Source of the DNA: Tuctoria greenei
Taxonomy: Eukaryota; Streptophyta; Magnoliopsida; Poales; Poaceae
NCBI GenBank assembly: GCA_036927565.1
Contig: JAYESD010000005.1
Location: 150,611,196-150,675,195 of the forward strand
Direction: 5' to 3'
DNA: 64,000 nt
Shown piece by piece: positions 31,341-43,300 of the stretch (its first letter is position 1; every line of letters begins with the position of its first letter). The notes beneath the pieces are model-generated. The model saw nothing but the letters and a program-made list of their open reading frames with translations. It ran no database searches and had not been told where the DNA came from. Both the position numbers and the translations under genes were made by a program.

Positions 31341-32216
31341 TCACTGATAAATGAATACCACACTATTATTAAAAGGGAAAAGAGTAAGGTCAAGGCTCTT
31401 GAAGAAGCTCGCGCTAAGCTTGAGAGTGTTAACCTCGATTTAATTGACAAGTATGAAAACATAATTAAGGAGCATGAAACGTTCAAATCTCATGTAAAGC
31501 AAGTTGAGTTGGATAATGCTCAAATCAAGCTAGATCATCATGAGCTTGACATAGCGCACCAAGCACTCTTGGGAAAGCAAAATGAGTTAATTCAAGAGCA
31601 TCAAGTACTTAACCTTGCTTATGAAGTTCTTGATCAAGAATTGAAAACTATAATGAAAGAAACCCTTAATGATAAGGTATCTATTACTTCTCATGCCACT
31701 AATGTCTTGCATAAGTCTTTGCCTTTGAAAGAGAATGCTAGGGAGAAGGATTTCTTGGAAGAAATTGAAAGTCTCCGCACTAGTGTGGCAAGACTATCTA
31801 AGGGAGAAGTCAAGCACAAAAAAATACTCTTCCAACAAGCAAGGGCCTTCAACAAGAGAGGACTTGGATCCTTCCCGGTGCCTAACAAAGGAAAAGTGCC
31901 CTCACCAGAGCTTAGAACAAGCTTCATCAAGGAAGTTGGTTCCTAATTCCAACATTGTGAGGTCACCGGTCACCATACAAGGGAGTGTCCTCTTCCTAAC
32001 CGGCCTTCTCCAAAATTGCCTGCTAACTACAAGTCTATCTTTAATGATCACTATTATCTCTTGAGTAAAGTAGATGGCAAGGTGAAGGCAAGGTTCATTG
32101 GCAAGGACATGAAGGGCATGAAGGGGAAGCTCCCCAAGCAACTTTGGTTCCCAAAAACACTTGTATTACACATACAAGGACCTAAGTTGGCTTTAGTGCC
32201 TAAAGTCAAAAATTGA
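31341..32216 (+). pseudogene. Gag coiled-coil tail and second zinc finger of nested copia
   Basis: A long helical stretch (EARAKLESVNLDLIDKYENI, then HELDIAHQALLGKQNELIQE) forms a coiled coil typical of Maximus-type Gag. It ends with HCEVTGHHTREC, a second zinc-finger-like motif that has lost its first Cys (FQHC), and GPKLALVPK. A stop at 31944-31946 precedes the finger. Confidence 0.8.
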
Positions 32217-32230
32217 ATTAATGTGTGTAG

Positions 32231-33397
32231 GTGAACTATAAAGCCGGAGGAAAGCATTGGGTACTCGATAGCAGATGCACTCAACACATGACCGGCAACG
32301 ATGGTATGTTCACCTCCATAAAGAACCCCGACAATCATGAACAAGTCACCTTTGGTGACAACCCTAAGGGGATGGTAATTGGGTTGGGTAAGATTGCAAT
32401 TTCAAATAATTTATCTATTTCCAATGTATTGTATGTTAAGTCACTTAGTTTCAATTTGCTTTCTATTGCACAATTATGTGATCTTGGACTAACGTGCACC
32501 TTTAGCAAGAATGATGTTGTTGTGACTAGTGAAACAAGCCAAGAACTAATCTTCAAAGGGTTTCAGCATGGACATCTCTACCAAGTAGACTTCTCCAACA
32601 AGGATGCTAGCTTGACCACTTGTATTTTCACCAAGACAAGTTTGGGTTGGCTATGGCCTCGACGCATAGCTCACATTGGAATGAGCAAGCTCAAGAAGTC
32701 ATTCAAGATCAGGATGGTGACCGGCGTGAAGGATGTCACGTTTGAGAAGAACGAGCTCTGTAGCGCTTGTCAAGCCGTGAAACAAGTTGCTTCACACCAC
32801 TCGATGAAGACAATGGTGTCAACCTCCAAGCCACTTGATTTGCTCCACATGGACCTCTTCGGACCGTCCACATATCAAAGTCTTGGCGGTAATCTCTATT
32901 GTCTTGTTATAGTTGATGACTACTCTCGCTATGCTTGGACTTTGTTTCTAGGTGACAATAGTGAAACTCCGGAAGTGTTCAAGACCTTCGATAACCGTGC
33001 TCAAAGGGAATTTCAACTTCCCATCATCAAGGTCCGGAGTGACAATGGCACCGAATTCAAGAACTACAACATTGGAGAGTGGTGTGATCGTGAAGGCGTG
33101 AAGCATGAATTTTCAGCCACAAACATTCCTCAACAAAATGGTGTCGTTGAAAGGAAGAACAAGACCCTCGTCACTCTTGCACGAGCAATGCTTGATGACT
33201 ATGGCACGTCCGAGAAGTTTTGGGCCGAAGCTATCACACGGCGTGCAATGCCGCAAATCGGGTCTATCTACATCGACTACTATAAAAGACTCCGTACGAA
33301 CTTCTCATTGGGAGAAATCCCAACATCTCCAATTTCCGAGTCTTTGGGTGCAAGTGCTACATCTACCACAAGAAAAGGCTCGGTAAGTTCTATATAA
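32231..33397 (+). pseudogene. Protease and integrase of nested copia
   Basis: 388-residue frame. The protease motif reads LDSRCTQHMTG, with Arg in place of the usual Gly beside the catalytic Asp. The GAG-pre-integrase segment has lost a zinc-binding His (PRRIAHIGM) but keeps CSACQ. The integrase core shows HMDLFGP, VRSDNGTEF and QQNGVVERKNKTL, that is D, D and E all present. The frame shifts after FWAEAIT into RRAMPQIGSIY and a non-homologous end. The protein is inactive by these lesions. Confidence 0.88.
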
Positions 33398-34019
33398 GAT
33401 GTGATGTTGGTATCTTTCTTGGTTATTCATCAAACTCAAAAGCATATCGAGTATTCAACCAAACCTCCGGTTTAGTTTAGGAAAGTTGTGATGTTGAGTT
33501 TGATGAAACTAATGGCTCCCAAGAGGAGAGTTTTGGTCATGATGAAACAGATGATGAGCCTCTACGAGAAGTTATGAAGTACATGACCATTGGAGACATC
33601 AAGCCTAATGTTGAGGAGAGCCATGATCAAGGGGGAGCTTCAAGTTCCAACATCAACACATATATGGCACCTCAAGTTGATGAAGAAGAAAAGGATGATC
33701 CGTTGCCGACACAAGATTCACAAGCCACACAACATCAAGAAGAAGAACAAGTCCATGATCAAGTCCAACCACAAGAAGAGCAACACGCATCACCACTGCC
33801 AAGTGCTTCACAACCACTTATGAGGCATGGACGCATCTCCAAGGCACATCCGATTGACCAAATTATTGGAAGTCTGTCAAGTGGAGTAAGTACATGTTCT
33901 CACCATTTCGCCATGTTTTGTGAACACTACTCGTTTGTTTCATGTGTAGAACCCACTCACATCGAGGATGCACTCCAAGATCCAAATTGGGTTCAAATTT
34001 ACCAAGAAATCTCGTTGAA
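33398..34019 (+). pseudogene. Integrase C-terminus and first residues of RT, nested copia
   Basis: Reads CDVGIFLGYSSNSKAYRVFN, then an acidic Gln/His-rich linker, SQPLMRHGRISKAHP, and EPTHIEDALQDPNWVQ, which is the very start of the copia RT region. It then meets the 3' LTR (GGATTAATGAC). About 1.8 kb of RT/RNase H normally expected here is absent. Confidence 0.85.
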
Positions 34020-34021
34020 TT

Positions 34022-35455
34022 GGGATTAATGACAACCGTTGGATATTACTAATGAGTTTATGGATGCAAGGTCTCTCATATCACTCATCGCACTTAATGA
34101 ACTCTATATGTATATCATCTACTGCTCATTGGATATAATTGGAGACCCCTAGACAAACTATTTCACAGGTCAATAGATTCTTATGAAGACTAAAAGAAAA
34201 AGCTCATATGTCAAAGTTATTCCATCAAATTTGACAACACCCAAGACTTGGTAATCATAAGAAGAATATTTCAAACAAATGTATAAGAAGTCACTCGAGC
34301 AAATTCCAAAAGAATCACTTAGAACAACTCGGAGCAGACAAAATCAACTCACCGGATCAACCGATGTTTCCAGAAAACAATACATCGGTCGAGTTGGTTT
34401 AACAGAAGAAAAAAGACCTCAGAACTGAGTACTCACCGGATCATCTGATGATGAAGAAAGTGTTACGTCGGTCAATCATTCCTGTAAGCAATTACCCTGG
34501 ACCAAGTGTAACAACAGACCATCCGATGTACAACTATAACACATCGGTCAATCACTCCGGTAAGCATTATTTTTGGACCATTCTGGATGAAGTGTCACCG
34601 GATCATCCAATGATGAGGCAAGTGTTACATCGATCGATCAACGGTCATATCTGACACAGTGACATCAGCTAATTTGGATTCGACCGATGACAACTGAAGG
34701 GAGAACATCGGATCATCCGGTGTTCGTAGAACAGTGATGTCAGCCTACTTTTCCAACGGCTATTTCGTGGAGGCTGGCTATTTATACCCCTTCAACCAGT
34801 CATTTCAAAATGTCTTGATCCCCAGAGCTACTCTACACATTACCAAGCATTCAAGACATTGAGCTACCACTTCTACATCATTTACACAACTTGTACACCA
34901 AGAGATAGGCTAGAACTTGCTAGAGATGATGCTTGTGTGCTTCCATTCTTGGTTAATGGAGTCCTAGTGTATTGAGAGCTGTAAGGGAGTGTCTCTTGTT
35001 GATTGTATTCACCGTGCAACAATTGGTGATTGGAGAGATCCTTCCGGAGCTTGCCAAGTCGGTTGTGGAAGCCCGGAGGATCAAACTTGTACAAGGCTTG
35101 AGCTCCACCTTGCCGGGTTGGCGAACGGAGACTTTTAGTGAAGATCCCTGGTCTCGGTGACTTGGGAGTGGCTAAAACCTTTGGTGGTTGCCACAATGTT
35201 GATGTAGGAAGATCTTGAGGATCTTGCCGAACCACGGGATAAATCACCGTGTCCTCGTGTCTCCTCGGGAGTTTGCGCTTTTTTCCTCTCCCGTTACACT
35301 TATGCATTACATATACCACAATCTTTCTATTCACTTAAATGCATAGGTTGTTTGCATAGGGAATTGGGCTTTTAGTTGTCAAGTTTTTATTGCTTTAATT
35401 TTTTAAAAGAAGCCCAATTCACCCCCCCCCCCCTCTTGGGCATTCGATCCTTACA
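34022..35455 (+). repeat. 3' LTR of nested copia
   Basis: Matches 28606-30033 closely but lacks the first bases of the LTR, because the internal deletion ends inside it. Ends TTCGATCCTTACA. Its C-run (35421-35433) is longer than in the 5' copy. Confidence 0.88.
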
Positions 35456-35872
35456 GTCGAGTAGGACGTATTGGAGTTGGATGTGGCAGCACTTATGCTG
35501 TGATGGGGCAACATATAGTTTAATAGTCACTCGTGTTTTTCTTTTGTGACCATGTTTGTGTCATATTAAGAATAGTAGTGGGTATGTCTAAGCTGATAAG
35601 ATGTGTATGACATCTCATGGGAACCAAGTATGGTAGAGATGTATTTCCATAGTGGGAGTCCATCATTTTGGAGTTTACTACTGTAAACTTGGTCATGAGA
35701 TAATATGTCTTGTATAAAGTTTGTACTTTATAAATATATATGAATATTATGCACTTATTCTCTTGTCAATAGTCGTGCTACTGAAAAAATGATATGGATA
35801 AGGGAAAAGAAAACATGTGCTAATTTTAAGTCATTTCGATGCAGAATTGTGCATACGCGCTCGACGCCAGAA
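35456..35872 (+). other. Spacer between ORF0 and gag of element B
   Basis: About 0.4 kb right of the copia insertion, AT-rich, with no gene seen. It corresponds to the ORF0-gag spacer of element A. Confidence 0.5.
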
Positions 35873-37130
35873 ATGGGAGGATCCAGACATGGTCGTGAGG
35901 ACGAATCTCCAACCCAGGAGACAGTGGCAACGCCGTGGCAACAAGTCCCTCCACCACAACCTCTGGAACTTCCAAGGAGTCTAGCGGAGGTTCTCTCCGC
36001 AGTGCTTTGCTCGCGCGACGAGCAAATGGAATTACTGCGAACCTTGGTCCAGCATTCGTCCCGTCAAGGAGGGCGACCAGATGCGGGTCCACGACAACCT
36101 TCTCCGAGTTCGTACTCGGATTTCATGTCAACGCACCCGCCGGTCTTCATGGAGGTCAATGAACCATTGGAGGCCGACAACTGGCTCCGCTCCATTGAAG
36201 GGTAGTTCGGTTTCCTATGAGTGACCGAACATCAGAAGACCCTGTTCGCTGCCCAACAACTACAAGGGTCCGTTTGTGCGTGGTGGGCGAATTACCTTGC
36301 CGCACGACCAGTCGGCTATGCTGCGAGCTGGGAGGAGTTCCCGGAAGCATTTCGCGCCTATCACATACCTTCCGGTGTTATGAGGAGGATGCTTCGAGAG
36401 TTCTTGGAGCTGGAATAAGGAGGAAGGAGTGCTTACAAGTACTCCAAGATATTCAACCACTTGGCCCAGTATGCTCAGTACCAAGTGAATACAGAAGATT
36501 GGAAGCCGAAATGCTTATATCGAGGTTTGAACCCCAAGATGAATGACAAGCTTGCCTTGTTCAATAGCGACAGCTTTAGCAACATGGTCAATGCCGCAAT
36601 CGTACAGGAGGATGCTACTAGGGAGCTGTTCTATGACAAGAAGAAAAGGAGTGCTCCACAGGGCAGCAGAGGAGGTACTCCTCAGAAATATCGCATGGTG
36701 TATCGATCACCATCCGGCCAGAGGTGGCAGCCGCCATCGCGACCACCGATGTTTCGTGGTCTCCCATTCAATAATGCTGGCTTCTGCCCACAACAGCCTC
36801 AGGGGATGATTCCGCGTGCACCGGGATTCCGTCCTCCACTCCGTACCGGGCAGACCCCGTACATGTGTTATACGTATGGACATACGGGGCACTTCACCAA
36901 GGACTGCCCACACAGCGGAGGACAGTCATCGTACCAGGGGGCGAACCAGCCTCGCAACCAGCCCAAGAAGCCTGCCACCAGGCGGCAACGTCCACCACCT
37001 CACCATCGAAAACGTTCCGGAAGGCGCACCCGTACTCACGGGTACGTTCTCTCTCATTGGTCATCCCGTAGTCATCCTTTTTGACTCGGGTGCTTCCCAT
37101 AACTTTATTAGCAAGTCTTATATCAATTAA
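35873..37130 (+). pseudogene. Gag and start of protease of element B
   Basis: ATG at 35873 (MGGSRHGREDES). The capsid part (VNEPLEADNWLRSIEG, LQGSVCAWWANYL, WEEFPEAFRAYHIP) is broken by stops at 36203, 36218 and 36416. The tail has CYTYGHTGHFTKDC, a zinc knuckle with its second Cys changed to Tyr. A frameshift near 37000 leads to the protease motif ILFDSGASHNFIS, ending with a TAA. Confidence 0.86.
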
Positions 37131-37136
37131 TACCAA

Positions 37137-38551
37137 TTGCCTATCAATTCCACAAAAATTCCATATATGATTTGTTCTCCGGGAGGAAAAGTAGTAGCAG
37201 ATAAGATGGTCCATAGGGTACCTCTTAACCTGGGTGGGAACATATACCCTATCTCTCTCATTATATTGGATCATCAGAAATTAGATGGCATCTTAGGAAT
37301 TGCATGGTTGCAATACAACGGTGCTATTATTGACATCATTCCAAGGAGAATATATCTAAATTCTCCGGTGCACTCTCCCCAAATTCTCACCCTTGAGAGT
37401 AATATCCACATGCCTCCAACTGCTGATAACACCGAAGCCTGTAAACTCGAAGATATTCGAGCAGTATGTGAGTATCCGGACGTTTTGCTCGAAGATCTTC
37501 TTGGTATGCCACCAGAAAGAGATGTCGAGTTTAAGATTGAACTTGTACCGGGAACAGTGCCAATCTTGAGAAAGCCGTATAAGATGGCACCTAATGAACT
37601 TGCAGAACTGAAGGAGCAGCTGGATGAACTTTTGGACAAAGGTTTCATTCGTCCAAGTTCGTCACCTTGGGGCTGTTATGCATGTTCGTGGAAAAGAAGG
37701 ATAAAACAATGAGAATATGTGTGGACTATCGTCCCCTCAATGCTGTCACGATTAAGAAAAAGTATCCACTACCCCGTATCGATATTTTGTTTGATAAGTT
37801 CGTAGGTGCTCAGGTATTTTCAAAGATGGATCTTCGCTCTCGTTATCATCAGATCAGGATTCGACTAGAGGATATACCAAGGACAGCATTCTCGACGAGG
37901 TATGGATTATATGAGTACCTTGTCATGTCCTTCGGATTAACCAACGCACCGACCCATTTCATGTATCTCATGAATTCGGTATTCATGCCGGACTTGGACA
38001 AGTTTGTCGTGGTCTTCATCGATGTCATCCTTGTATACTCAAAATCTGAAGAAGAACATGCACAACATTTGCACATCGTGCTTCAGCGATTGCGGGACCA
38101 CAAGTTGTACGCTAAGTTCAGCAAATGTGAGTTCTGGATCAACCAAGTGCCATTTCTAGGGCACATCATCTCTGCCGAAGGGATTGCAGTTGATCCAAGC
38201 AGGAATAAGCAAGTACTCAAATGGGAGTCTCCCAAGTCTATGCATGATGTTCGAACTTTCCTGGGTTTAACTGGATATTACCGGAGGTTCATCCCAAGCT
38301 TTTCCAAGATAGCTAAACCAATGACGAAACTTCTAAAGAAAGAAAAGAGATATACTTGGACAAAGGAATGTGAGGAGGGTTTTCAAGCATTGGTAAAACA
38401 CCTCACAACATTATCAGTATTAGCCCAATCAGACACAACAAGATCCTTTGATGTTTATTGTGATGCATCTGGAATTGGTCCGGGTTGCGTATTAATGCAA
38501 GACAGAAGGGTGTTCGCTTATGGATCCCGGCAGCTTCGAAACAATGAGTAG
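37137..38551 (+). pseudogene. Protease end, reverse transcriptase and RNase H start of element B
   Basis: LDGILGIAWLQ closes the protease. RT follows (AELKEQLDELLDKGFIRPSS), with a frameshift near 37670. It continues YPLPRIDILFDKF, SKMDLRSRYHQIRI and FIDVILVYS. The second Asp of the catalytic FIDD motif is Val, so RT is catalytically dead. RNase H begins with FDVYCDASGIGPGCVLMQ and is cut by a TAG at 38549-38551. Confidence 0.9.
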
Positions 38552-38959
38552 CATTATCTGACTTATAATCTTGAACTCGCTGCTGTGGTACTAGCATTAA
38601 AGATGTGGATACACTAGCTATGGGGCAACCTAGTGCATCTCTACATCGATCATAAAAGCTTGAAGTACATCTTCACCCAGAAAGAATTGAATATGCGACA
38701 ACGAAGATGGTTGGAGTTAATCAAAGACTACGAGATTGAGATCCACTACCATCCTAGTAAGGCAAATGTAGTTGCCAATGCGTTAAGTCGCAAGTCCCAT
38801 ATCAATAACCTTTCTATCACCTTGATAGAGGAAGAAGAACTGAGTCTCTACTTGGTTCCGTATGGGGCGCTCTACAACGTAGCCCTCATTCCTACCATAA
38901 GGGAGGAAATTATGGAGGCTCAAAAGGAGGACAAGGGCATATACCATATTTTTCAATGA
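38552..38959 (+). pseudogene. RNase H end of element B
   Basis: Continues as HYLTYNLELAAVVLALKMW, a stop, then LYIDHKSLKYIFTQKELNMR and YHPSKANVVANALSRKS. The DALSRK Asp is Asn here. Confidence 0.85.
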
Positions 38960-39744
38960 ATGAAGAAGGGAGAAATGAAGTGTTTCCGAGGTGACGATGA
39001 AGGTACCATATGTTTAAAGACCGCATCGTGGTACCCCGCAATGTGGAACTTCGGAAGAAATCTTGGATGAAGCTCATTTGTCCAAATATTCTATTCATCC
39101 GGGGAGTAATAGATTGTACCAATACTTGAATAAGAAATTTTGGTGGACTCGTATGAAAAGGGAAATAGCGAAGTATGTGTCCGAATGTGATACGTGTCGA
39201 TGAGTAAAAGCCGACAATCTAAAGTCAGCCGGACAACTACAACATTTACGCATACCGTCCTGGAAATGGGAGGACATCATCATGGACTTTATTGTTGGAT
39301 TACCTCTCACCTCTTGCAAGCATGACTCGATTTGGGTAATAGTCGACCAACTCACCAAGTCGGCTCACTTTATTCCAGTCAATTTCAGGTATGTGGCACG
39401 ATAGTATGCAGAGTTGTATATTGCCGAATCCTATGCCTACACGGAGTACCCCGCACTATAATATCAGATCATGGAACCTTGTTTGTTGCTCGAGTTTGGG
39501 AGCAGCTCCATGCATCCTTGGGTACCAAGTTGATTTGAAGCTCACCTTACCACTCACAAACCGATGGTCAAACGGAACGAGTAAACTAAGTGCTAGAGGA
39601 TATGCTCCGCACCTGTGCCATCCACTATTGTAAGAATTGGGGTGATCATCTACCATTAGCGGAGTTTTCATACAACAATGGTTATCGGACTAGCATTCAA
39701 ATGGCACCATATGAAGCTCTTTATGGTCAGAGTGCCGCACACCT
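38960..39744 (+). pseudogene. Integrase zinc finger and core of element B (fragmented)
   Basis: Readable only in pieces across frames: HPGSNRLYQYLNKKFWW, CDTC, WKWEDIIMDFIVGLPL, IISDHGTLFVARVWEQL and SYNNGYRTSIQMAPYEALYG. At least five stops or shifts lie in 800 bp. Confidence 0.8.
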
Positions 39745-40332
39745 TTGAACTTGTGTGAATGCGGTGAACAAGTAACATATGGTATAGATTTGGTAAAGGA
39801 AGCCGAAAATCGAGTACGAGTTATTCGAGCCAACCTCAAGGCTGCTCAGTCTCGCCATAAAAGCTATGCGGACAAACGATGTCGATCGCTTCATTTTGAT
39901 ATCGAGGATCACGTTTATCTTTGTGTATATCAAATGAAAGGGATACATCGCTTCGGAGTAAAAGGGAAGCTAGCTCCACGTCTCATCGGACCATTCACAA
40001 TAAGTGAGCAATGCGGACCTATAGCCTATCGGCTAGAGCTGCCAGCATCGCTGTCAGGGGTGCACAGTGTGTTTCACATTTCACAATTGAGAAAATGTCT
40101 CAAGGCCCAAGGGGAAGTCCGTATGGAGGATTCGAAAGATCTCCAACCAGATCTTACTTAATCCGAACATCCAACCCAGATAATTGATGAGAAGACTCGT
40201 ACCACAAGAAACCGCACCTTGCATTTCTACAAGATCGTGTGGGGAAACCACACCGCTGATGAAACAACATGGGAAAGCGAGGAATATCTTAAAGCTAATT
40301 ATCCGGACTTGTTAACATCATATGTTCATTAG
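39745..40332 (+). pseudogene. Integrase C-terminus with chromodomain-like tail, element B
   Basis: 138-residue frame with SYADKRCRSLHFDIEDHVYL, GKLAPRLIGPF and HISQLRKCLK. After a TAA at 40159-40161 a chromodomain-like tail follows in frame (TLHFYKIVWGNHTADETTWE), ending at a TAG (40330-40332). The tail matches that of element A in kind and place. Confidence 0.88.
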
Positions 40333-40381
40333 GTCTTTTCTTTTTATACTTCCTTTAGTAATCTCGGGACGAGATTCTTTT

Positions 40382-40394
40382 AAGGGGGGAGGAA
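40382..40394 (+). other. Polypurine tract of element B
   Basis: AAGGGGGGAGGAA immediately before the LTR start TGTAAAATCCC. Confidence 0.9.
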
Positions 40395-43300
40395 TGTAAA
40401 ATCCCACATTTTCCTTCATATGAGGTTCAGTTGTAAATTGGTTGTTAACCCTAATGGAGACCAATTATAGCCATGCTTATAAACTTGATCTCATCAAATA
40501 TTTTCTTCTACTCATGTTTAAATTTATTAACATGAGGAATGAACTTCACAAATAAACTTAGATTAATTCTTTTGACCTCTCTTCAACGTTTGGAATTATG
40601 TGAAGAAAGATTGCTAGGCCAATTTGATATGCAATACCAAATAGATAATAAAATTAATATAAATTGAATATATACTACTGTATATTTGGCCCTATCAAAA
40701 ATTATTCAATTCAGAGGCCATAAATTTTTCTATGGTTTTCTAATATTCCAAATGGACTTCCTGCAAAGTTTCATAAATTTTGAACTCCATTTGCTAATTT
40801 AATTGAGACGCTTAGAAAATTCAAACCATGTTTTGAATTCAAATTTTGAATTCTGTTCAACTAGATTGAACGTCAAGATTTGAACACACACTCATGGTCA
40901 GAATAACTTGCTTGACTTATCCCCATAGTTTCAAAATTTTTGGAACTCAATTGCTATTTAAATCAGTGACACCATTTGATTTCATCCAAATTCTAATTTG
41001 AACTTGAAATTCAATTCAAACTTGCTTCAATTCAAAATCAAATTGCAGAATCAAATTCTAGATATTTATTTGAGCCTCCCCACAAAAATATAGAATTTTT
41101 GGACAAAATTTGGTAGGAGAATTGAAGTTACAGAGAAGGGAAGTGGATAACAGGAGGTGGGGCCCACTGTTAGCTAAAGCACTTGAGTGAAACCCCCAGG
41201 GGGGGGTGCTCTGTCTCCAGCTCGCCCCGCCGATCAATGCCGGCACTACGCGACACCGTGACGCGTATGCATCCACCGAGCTGCTTGCCTGCTTGATGCC
41301 ATGGTGCGCTCCCCTCTCCCCTCAATCCCTAAAATACCCCTTGGCCGTCGCCATTGGACACCATCCCGGTTCACGCCATTTTCGCTGCCTCTGTTCGATC
41401 AAGCTCTTGCAGACGATTGCAGACGTTTCTTCCCGAGCTGTAAGTGTATAAAAGGCTTGTCACCAACTCCTCTACGTATTCCATTTGGTCATTGATCGTG
41501 ACATAGCTTCTGCTTGGCTTATTTTGAAGTTTCCCATTCGCCGTCGAGGAAGCCGCCGAGAACCTTCACTGTCTTGCCGTTGAACACGAGTTCTAGACCA
41601 TCTCCAGCCTCGATCCTTTAAGTAAAAAGGTTCGCAATCCTCTCTAGTTCATGCTCACAGAATCTAAGTTTATGACATGAAGTGTAACTTGAGTTCTTGT
41701 TCGAGAACTGAATGGTTTCTCAAAAGAACAGCAAAGCTTCGCGCTTAAATTCATTTCATTCTTGCAATCATCCTTAAATCTGATTAGCAGATAGCTTCTA
41801 TGTGTCCTAAGGAAGCTCCATGCCCAAAAACCCTGAAAGTTGTGAACCGAGCATCTTAGATTTCAAGTTTTCGCGTCCGCCGGTTGAAAAACCGCATTTC
41901 GCCGTTGAACTCAGCCTTGCTCGCGATTTCACCCCAATCTAACCCCCAAATCATACTCCTGGTACCCACAGGAACCTCCCCGACCTTTTCCCGAGCCTTT
42001 TGAGCCATTCTCGAGCATTTCCGATGAAGGCCGAAACCCTAGCTCCGCCGTCACCGTGGCTCCGTCGTCTCCGGCAATCGCTGGCGTGATAGGACACCAC
42101 CATCGGCTTGCGCGGTCGATTTTAGGGTTGAGCGGTCACAGCGAGGCCGAACGGAGGTCGACGCACCTATGTCTGGCGAAGCACCGCCGCGGTTTCGGTG
42201 AGAAGCGTCGTCGCATCACGAGGTAGACGAAGGCCTATGGGCCCCACTTGTCAACGCCTATTCGAACGCCGGGATCAGCTGTGGCACTGGATCCAGTGCA
42301 GCTGCGCGGTTGAACCCTGTGTCCCTCGGTGTGGCCCAGATGCGATTGGTCCATTCAAATAATGTGGGACCAGCCCCTTTTATTTGAAATTTCCAATAGG
42401 AAAATAAATCCAGATTCAATCCAAACTTAAAAATCCATAACTTCTAGTAGAATTATCCAAAAATTCCCAAATAAATTTTGTTAGAACCAGCATGAAGAAT
42501 AAAGTCCAGTTGTGCTCTTGGATTTGTATGAGAAGCCATAGAAATTTCTCCATAATTCAGATAAGCAAAATGCTCAAAGAATTCATTCCTACAGTTTTGT
42601 TAATTGGAAAATTCCCAATTTTGGTCAGAACCCTATGGTTAATACAGTTGATCTCCAGTAAAAGTTTCAAGCTCTTTGGACATAAAAAAATGGGTTGATC
42701 AATGTTTCAAACATCTATGTAGTTATAAATTGAGAAAAATGGAAAATAATTTCTAGAAATTTACCCAAACTTGAAAAATCAATTTCTCCCTGTAGGAAGC
42801 TTAGAAAATGGTGAAACAAATTTTCCTAGAACCAGTGAGACCCCCTCTACACGATAAAACCCTTGATAACCATAATACATCTCCAAAAATTTCAACAAAA
42901 ATTTAGAGAAGATTATTGCTTACCATCATTGTTAAGGATAACAAACATACTTTTATCATCTCCTGTTCTTTGCAAGAGTCTTCTCTATAATCTCTAGTAT
43001 CCACCATAAAAATCCCAAAGTAAATTAATAGAATTATCTTATTTTATCTTAATATACTCACCACACCTTAAGCATATTAATTATTCACAAAATCATTTAT
43101 ACCTAGTTTATGCATATCGTATAGTAGATGAAGTCGAGGAGCAGCCAGAAGCCTTGGAGGTATAGCTGCCATAAACTAACATAGACTCAAACTCGCATTC
43201 AGGCAAGCCCCGGTTTGCATTTAAGTTCCTTACAGTGTTTTGCAGTTTTATTTCACCTTACGTCTTCAGATGATTGTGCATTACGTTTAAGGTGATTGAC

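Larger units (their letters stand above)
28590..35455 (+). mobile_element. SIRE/Maximus-type copia element nested in element B, RT deleted
   Basis: LTRs at 28590-30033 and about 34022-35455, initiator-Met primer site at 30036. Gag has two zinc knuckles and a coiled coil; protease and integrase follow in copia order. The coding sequence stops at the first residues of RT and passes directly into the 3' LTR, so RT and RNase H are missing. The outer left boundary is uncertain by some bases and I could not find a target duplication (GTCGA follows the right LTR). Confidence 0.88.
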
